Shown here piece by piece: positions 59,881 to 64,000 of a stretch of 64,000 bases of DNA. The position numbers and the translations under genes were made by a program. Source of the stretch: Bog-473 sp963791455 (GTDB lineage Bacteria > Actinomycetota > Acidimicrobiia > Acidimicrobiales > RAAP-2); assembly GCA_963791455.1 (NCBI GenBank), contig CAWBSM010000001.1, positions 558,001 through 622,000 of the forward strand, read 5' to 3'. The notes under the pieces were generated by a model that was not told the DNA's origin, did no database searches, and saw only the letters and a program-made list of their open reading frames with translations. Numbering within the stretch: position 1 is the first letter of the stretch; the number at the start of each line of letters is the position of its first letter.

Positions 59881-61457
59881 GCGACTACGACGCCGTCGTT
59901 GTCGGCGCAGGTCATAACGGCCTCACGGCTGCAGCCTTGCTCCAACGGGGCGGCGTCCGGACCCTTTGTCTCGAGAAGAATCACTACAGCGGAGGCATGG
60001 CCGCGACGGTCGAACTCTTCCCCGGCTATCGCTTCGAGATTGCCGGCTCGGTGCTGTTCCCTCTGGCGAACGAGATCCGCTCCGACCTCGGTATCAATGA
60101 GTGTCCGACCATAACTACCGATGTCATGTCGGTCAACATCGGAAGACCCGATGACGACCCGATGATCTTCTACCGAGATCCGGTGCAGCTCATGATGCAC
60201 TTGGATGAGAAGCACGGTCCGGGTGCCGTGACCGGCATGGCTGAACTGCTCGCCTGGAGCGAAGGCCCCGCCCGTGCCATTGGGCGCTTCGACGTGCGCG
60301 AGCCGCCAAAGACCCTCGACGAGATGTATGCAAGTGCTCGGACCGAATCAGAGCGGACCGCGATCAACGAGATGCTGTTCGGTTCGGCGATGGACGTTCT
60401 CGGTCGATTCTTTCCTGACCAGGAGAAGCACCGGATCCTTCGGGGCATGCTGGCCTTCCTAGCGGTGAATTCGACGTATCGCGGTCCTTACACGCCCGGG
60501 AGCGCCGCCTGTCTGGCCTTCGCTCTCGCTGCGCCCCCCGGTGATGTGATGATGAGCAAAATTGAAGGTGGAATCGGTTCTCTGGCGAACCGCGTGAAGA
60601 CGCTCTTCGAGGCTCACGGCGGCGAACTCCGCCTGAGAACACCTGTCAAGTCAATTCTGACGGAGGCTGACCGGGTGATCGGTGTTCAGCTTCAGGACGG
60701 TGACGTCATTCGTGCGCCAATCGTCATCTCCAACTTGGACCCAGGGGTGACGTTTACCCGCCTCATCGACTCGAGCATCCTTCCGCCAGAGTTGGTTGAA
60801 CGTGTCTCAACCGTCGACCACCGAGCCGCCTACATTCAAATGCACTTCGCGTTGGATGGTCTCCCCGAGTATGCGCCGCCTTTCGAGTTTCTGAACGAAC
60901 CAGGTATGCAACACTCGCTCGGCATATTCGGGTCGGCCGAGGAGATGCAGAAGGATTGGGAGGATTGCCGGCGGGGCGTTGTCCCCGCGGATCCGGCAAT
61001 GGGATTCCAGGTTCCGAGTCTGCACGATCGTAGTTTGGCACCAGAGGGCAAGCATGCGGCCAGCGCATTCGCGTTCTACTTCCCGGTGGAAGTTGACGCG
61101 AGCCAGCACGGCCGCCTGAAAGACGAAATGGCGAAGAAAGTAATCGAGAAGATGACGCGCCTTGCCCCGAACTTCAAGGACATAGTGATCCGCCACACTA
61201 CGTTCGCCTCATTTCATATGGGTACGATGTTTGGCTGCCCGGGCGGAGACTTCTGTCACGGGTTACTTCATCCCGGGCAGATGGGCTACTTCAGGCCCGG
61301 ACCACGCGGGTGGCCAGATCTACCCGTCCCGTTGCGCGGCCTCTATCTCGCGGGTGCTGGCTGTTATGGAGGCCCGGGAATCACCTTCATCCCGGGCTAC
61401 AACGCCGGATACCAGGCACTCGAAGACGCTTCTGAACTCATAGGCACCAGCACTTAA
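59877..61457 (+). CDS. Phytoene desaturase-like FAD-dependent oxidoreductase
   Basis: A 526-residue flavoprotein. The N-terminal FAD motif is YDAVVVGAGHNGLTAAALLQ, with LEKNHYSGGMAATVELFPGY after it, the CrtI-type G-G-x-x-x-T/S element. IEGGIGSLANRVKTLFEAHG is the mid-chain segment and RGLYLAGAGCYGGPGITFIPGYNA the C-terminal FAD-binding signature. No carotenoid partner gene (crtB, crtE) is near, so the substrate is probably another isoprenoid, steroid or alicyclic compound. The ATGA overlap with the ferredoxin gene indicates a redox pair. Confidence 0.8.
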   Translation: MSDYDAVVVGAGHNGLTAAALLQRGGVRTLCLEKNHYSGGMAATVELFPGYRFEIAGSVLFPLANEIRSDLGINECPTITTDVMSVNIGRPDDDPMIFYRDPVQLMMHLDEKHGPGAVTGMAELLAWSEGPARAIGRFDVREPPKTLDEMYASARTESERTAINEMLFGSAMDVLGRFFPDQEKHRILRGMLAFLAVNSTYRGPYTPGSAACLAFALAAPPGDVMMSKIEGGIGSLANRVKTLFEAHGGELRLRTPVKSILTEADRVIGVQLQDGDVIRAPIVISNLDPGVTFTRLIDSSILPPELVERVSTVDHRAAYIQMHFALDGLPEYAPPFEFLNEPGMQHSLGIFGSAEEMQKDWEDCRRGVVPADPAMGFQVPSLHDRSLAPEGKHAASAFAFYFPVEVDASQHGRLKDEMAKKVIEKMTRLAPNFKDIVIRHTTFASFHMGTMFGCPGGDFCHGLLHPGQMGYFRPGPRGWPDLPVPLRGLYLAGAGCYGGPGITFIPGYNAGYQALEDASELIGTST

Positions 61458-61475
61458 CCTCGAACGGTCGATTTG

Positions 61476-62573
61476 ATGCGCGAGGCGCCGTACAAGGTGG
61501 TGGTCTGGGGACCCGGCGTGCTGGGGACACTGCTCCTGAATGAGATTGGGAAACTGCACGAGCTCGAGCTGGTCGGAGTGCTCGCCTACAGCGAGGCCAA
61601 GGATGATGTCGATGTCGGCACGTACCTTGGGAAGGATGCGATCGGGGTCGCGATGACCACTGACAAGGAACGCATCTTCGCTCTCCCGGCCGATTGTGTG
61701 CTCTTCTGTACCCAAGCCACCGCGGGAGCTGATCTCGACTCGGAGACGACCAAGGACGTATGCCGCTTGCTGGCTTCAGGGAAGAACGTGGTCACCGCTA
61801 TCGGATACCACTACCCGCCGTTCCACGGTCACGAGCTTCTTGCCATGTTGGAGGCCGCATGTGTCGCTGGTGGCTCGTCACTCCATTCGACCGGTGTTAA
61901 TCCGGGTCTGTTCAGCGAGCGGATCGCGACCACGCTTTCGGCGGTGTGCACTCGTATCGACTCCGTCACTGTCCAGGAAGTCGGCATGGGCGGCTCCGTC
62001 GACTCAGTCGACATGATGCGCATGGTCGGCTGGGGTCAGCCACCTCCGCCCGCTCCCGAGATCATGGAAATGGCCGCCCGCTACTACGGGGAGTCGATAA
62101 CCCATGCCTGCGCATTGCTGGGACGATCCGTCGAGAGAGTCGAGCCCGAATGCGATTACGTCCTGGCCGATCGCGCCTACGACGTGAACGGCATGGCGAT
62201 TCCAAAGGACACGATGGGATGCGTGATCCACAAGTTCACCGCCATTGTGGAGGGACGCCCGTTCTTCCGACTGGAGGAATACTTCATCGCTGATCCCGAC
62301 CTGGCGCCGATCCCTGTCCCGTGTCCCGCCCACTGGACGATCAGCATCGAGGGGGAACCGACGTCGATCAGCGCTTCGATCGACATGCAGCCGTCATTCG
62401 CGGATCCCTCGCGGATGGCAGCATCGAGTGACCCGCCTCCGGCCTACTACGCCACTGGGGTGCCGATGATCCAGGCGATACCCATGGTCTGTGCGTCGGC
62501 GCCTGGGATTGTCTACCCGACTGTTTTCACCCGCAACGTGCCGGACTTGCGGATGCTGGAGACTCCCCGTTAG
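61476..62573 (+). CDS. DapB-like NAD(P)-binding dehydrogenase/reductase
   Basis: About 365 residues with an N-terminal dihydrodipicolinate-reductase-like Rossmann domain: YKVVVWGPGVLGTLLLNEIG, ELVGVLAYSEAKDDVDVGTY and GKNVVTAIGYHYPP. A C-terminal alpha/beta domain follows (LHSTGVNPGLFSERIATTLS, VQEVGMGGSVDSVDMMRMVG). The pattern matches the group that includes 2,4-diaminopentanoate dehydrogenase and many actinobacterial proteins found beside steroid- or acyl-CoA-degradation genes. ATG 61476 lies 18 bp after the flavoprotein stop, so it belongs to the same operon. The substrate is unknown. Confidence 0.72.
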   Translation: MREAPYKVVVWGPGVLGTLLLNEIGKLHELELVGVLAYSEAKDDVDVGTYLGKDAIGVAMTTDKERIFALPADCVLFCTQATAGADLDSETTKDVCRLLASGKNVVTAIGYHYPPFHGHELLAMLEAACVAGGSSLHSTGVNPGLFSERIATTLSAVCTRIDSVTVQEVGMGGSVDSVDMMRMVGWGQPPPPAPEIMEMAARYYGESITHACALLGRSVERVEPECDYVLADRAYDVNGMAIPKDTMGCVIHKFTAIVEGRPFFRLEEYFIADPDLAPIPVPCPAHWTISIEGEPTSISASIDMQPSFADPSRMAASSDPPPAYYATGVPMIQAIPMVCASAPGIVYPTVFTRNVPDLRMLETPR

Positions 62574-62655
62574 CAGGGACTATTAACGTGGTCGGTGACT
62601 TGACCAGGCCGCGTCAGCGAAGAGTCGCTTTCGATCGCACGGAGCGCAAAAGAGT

Positions 62656-62836
62656 GTGCGCCACACACTGCAGACCGATCAGGGCGACCTACTCTATGTC
62701 CGTTCGCACGGAGTGCGTCATGGAACGGTGGAGGTCCTCGACCGACTCGGTCGCGCTGAGGAGGTCGATGCGAGTGAATACATCTTCCGCACGTCACTCT
62801 AGCGGCGTGACCTACGAGGTCTATCTCGTCGGATGA
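62656..62836 (+). pseudogene. Remnant of a DUF3237 gene
   Basis: From 62656 the frame reads VRHTLQTDQGDLLYVRSHG, RHGTVEVLDRLGRAEEVD and ASEYIFRTSL before a TAG at 62800. That is the middle part of a DUF3237 protein (ELDVRxTLxTDDGALIYV...RHG...VDPSEYYFRT). The next codons, in another frame, read SGVTYEVYLVG and stop at 62836, matching the family's C-terminal strand (GGVVYxVYEV). The N-terminal half and about 25 residues before the end are missing. It follows the DapB-like gene by 82 bp and probably once belonged to that operon. Confidence 0.55.
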
Positions 62837-62924
62837 AGTCATCTCCCAGCTGTGGTCCGGAAGCGGACCCCTCTGCTGGAGGGCAGGATGCTGACGAGCT
62901 CGGTGGCCATCGTTGAGGACAACG

Positions 62925-64000
62925 TCAGGGGAACGATGAGCCTCCGCAGGCCCCCGCCGTGATCGTCACGTCGACGGTAGAGGCCGACGGGTTGTTGGTT
63001 ACCACCAGGCGCGTGGCCCCCGCTGACGATGTCGCCCTCCCGCCGATCACGTGGGTGCAGTAGCCGTCCGAGTAGTGCTTTGACACCGGGACGAAGATCA
63101 CGGTCGGCGCCGTGACCGCGCGGTCGACGCGGTAGCTGAGATGGAACACCGCCGTCGACGGGTCGAAATTCATGGCGGTAGGCGTCCCGGCGATCGCTTG
63201 CGCGTACGTTTCTGACAGGGCGTCGAGTTGGGCCGAGGTGGCAGGCCCCGCCGGCCAGAGGCCCGAGTCGTGCGAGCCCGTAGGGTCCTCGTAGTAGAGC
63301 CACTGCCAATACATCCAGCCGACGAGGTCAGCGTCCGCATCCGCCACCATCCGACCAAGGTCGGCGGCGTCGGTCGTGGCCCCGAACTCGGTGAGAAACC
63401 AGCCAGGGCCGTCTGGCTGCGCCGGTGAGGCATCGTTCGCGCGGTCCCGAGCACTGTCGGCGAACACCTGCTCCTCCGCCGGCGGGCAGACCTGCGAGTA
63501 GTCGGGCGCCTCTGGCCCGTTCGGCACGTGGAGGGGGCAGTAGTCGTGGAAGTTGTAGACGAGGCGGGGGAAATCCATCGGCCCGATATGGTTCGGGACC
63601 GGGCCGCTGGTGGTGGTGTCGGGCTCGTAGAAGAGGGCGTGGCGGTGATCGGCGTGCTCGATGGTCGGGATCACCCCGGTCTCGGGGTCGTCGGGAGGGC
63701 AGTCGCTGATTCGCTGGCCCGACTGAGTTTGGCCAGGATTGGCTCGACCGGCGTAGAAGCACTGCACCTGGGCGTCGAACGCCGCGTTCTGACCTTGGTG
63801 CAGGAGGATGCTAGGTGAGAACGGCTCATTGAACGGGTCGTAGCCAATCACCCATGGGTTCCCGGCGAACCGGGACGCGACCTTGGCCCAGATCTGATCG
63901 TAGGCGCCCTGCAGGTTGCCCACGACGTCGTTCGCCCAGAAATGTCCCTGCGCCTGGGCCATACCGGCGTCGATCTGGTTCACGCCCCATGAAGGCACGT
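62925..64000 (-). CDS. GH5 endoglycoceramidase-like glycoside hydrolase (partial)
   Basis: The C-terminal 358 or so residues of a family 5 hydrolase; the start lies beyond the right edge. VIGYDPFNEPFSPS contains the acid/base Glu of the N-E-P motif, and GWFLTEFGATTDAADL contains the nucleophile Glu of the xTEFG motif. The large insertion between strands 4 and 7 (GQNAAFDAQVQCFYAGRANP, LFYEPDTTTSGPVPNHIGPM) and GWMYWQWLYYEDP are typical of endoglycoceramidase-type GH5_29-like enzymes. The last 110 residues form a beta-sandwich. Homologues are secreted and release glycans from glycolipids. Substrate here is not certain. Confidence 0.8.
   Translation of the reverse strand, partial: VPSWGVNQIDAGMAQAQGHFWANDVVGNLQGAYDQIWAKVASRFAGNPWVIGYDPFNEPFSPSILLHQGQNAAFDAQVQCFYAGRANPGQTQSGQRISDCPPDDPETGVIPTIEHADHRHALFYEPDTTTSGPVPNHIGPMDFPRLVYNFHDYCPLHVPNGPEAPDYSQVCPPAEEQVFADSARDRANDASPAQPDGPGWFLTEFGATTDAADLGRMVADADADLVGWMYWQWLYYEDPTGSHDSGLWPAGPATSAQLDALSETYAQAIAGTPTAMNFDPSTAVFHLSYRVDRAVTAPTVIFVPVSKHYSDGYCTHVIGGRATSSAGATRLVVTNNPSASTVDVTITAGACGGSSFP

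Noticed and set aside
59877..61457. Carotenoid biosynthesis gene crtI
   Set aside because: The fold matches, but no crtB/crtE partners are present and the ferredoxin and DapB-like neighbours point to another pathway, so the gene symbol was not used.
62588..62836. 82-codon open frame read as a separate gene
   Set aside because: Only its last dozen residues make sense, as the C-terminal strand of DUF3237; the preceding part covers the DUF3237 middle in the wrong frame.

Overview
The window is 64 kb of high-GC DNA densely packed with genes on both strands. The gene content points to a soil or freshwater actinobacterium, most plausibly of the class Acidimicrobiia. The clues are a TIGR03083 (mycothiol-dependent isomerase-like) protein, a DUF3151 protein, a cell-wall protein with an LAFTG-type sorting signal, secreted proteins built from YWLVASDGG repeats, and frequent GTG/TTG starts with GTGA or ATGA gene overlaps. 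No tRNA, rRNA, insertion sequence, integrase or CRISPR array was seen, so this looks like ordinary chromosome with accessory islands.

Layout. 0-1.8 kb: edge of a probable desaturase gene, a frameshifted PaaX-type regulator and a chloramphenicol-phosphotransferase-like kinase. 1.8-13.3 kb: a Wzx/Wzy-type exopolysaccharide cluster with flippase, Asp-box lipoprotein, polymerase, two GT4 glycosyltransferases, a sulfotransferase, an IPT/TIG lipoprotein and a Wzz/BY-kinase; a secreted PQQ-type propeller follows. 15.3-19.8 kb: a MarR-controlled heterodimeric ABC exporter with a clear operator palindrome. 19.9-25.1 kb: DUF3151, two hotdog thioesterases, an ArsR/SRPBCC pair, a flavin reductase and a DHA2-type MFS pump. 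25.3-35.3 kb: a large DUF11 surface protein, a methyltransferase, a sulfide:quinone-reductase-like flavoprotein, a small LAFTG wall protein, a cellulose-synthase-like GT2 and an amino acid dehydrogenase.

35.5-43.2 kb holds the most interesting block. A cobalamin riboswitch heads a five-gene, translationally coupled operon: a secreted protein with an alpha/alpha-toroid domain of the intrinsic-factor/transcobalamin type fused to six perfectly spaced 42-residue repeats; a membrane-anchored partner resembling the transcobalamin beta-domain (DUF4430-like); and a complete ECF transporter (EcfT, a fused double ATPase, and an S component). A BtuF-like cobalamin-binding protein gene, broken by a one-base frameshift, lies just upstream. 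Together they look like a surface capture-and-import route for vitamin B12 or a related corrinoid.

43.4-64 kb: a secreted phospholipase C-type phosphoesterase, a DUF998 membrane protein, an operon with two GT4 enzymes, an (alpha/alpha)6 protein, a frameshifted GH130 protein and a 43-residue Lys-rich miniprotein, then LapA-like, esterase and haloperoxidase-type genes. The final part carries lipid or terpenoid-type metabolism genes: SDRs with TetR regulators, an orphan solute-binding protein, a ferredoxin/phytoene-desaturase-like/DapB-like module, a DUF3237 remnant and a truncated GH5 endoglycoceramidase-like gene.

Four otherwise well-conserved genes (PaaX, Asp-box lipoprotein, BtuF-like, GH130) are each interrupted by a single-base frameshift. 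Residual assembly errors should be excluded before any of them is called a pseudogene.
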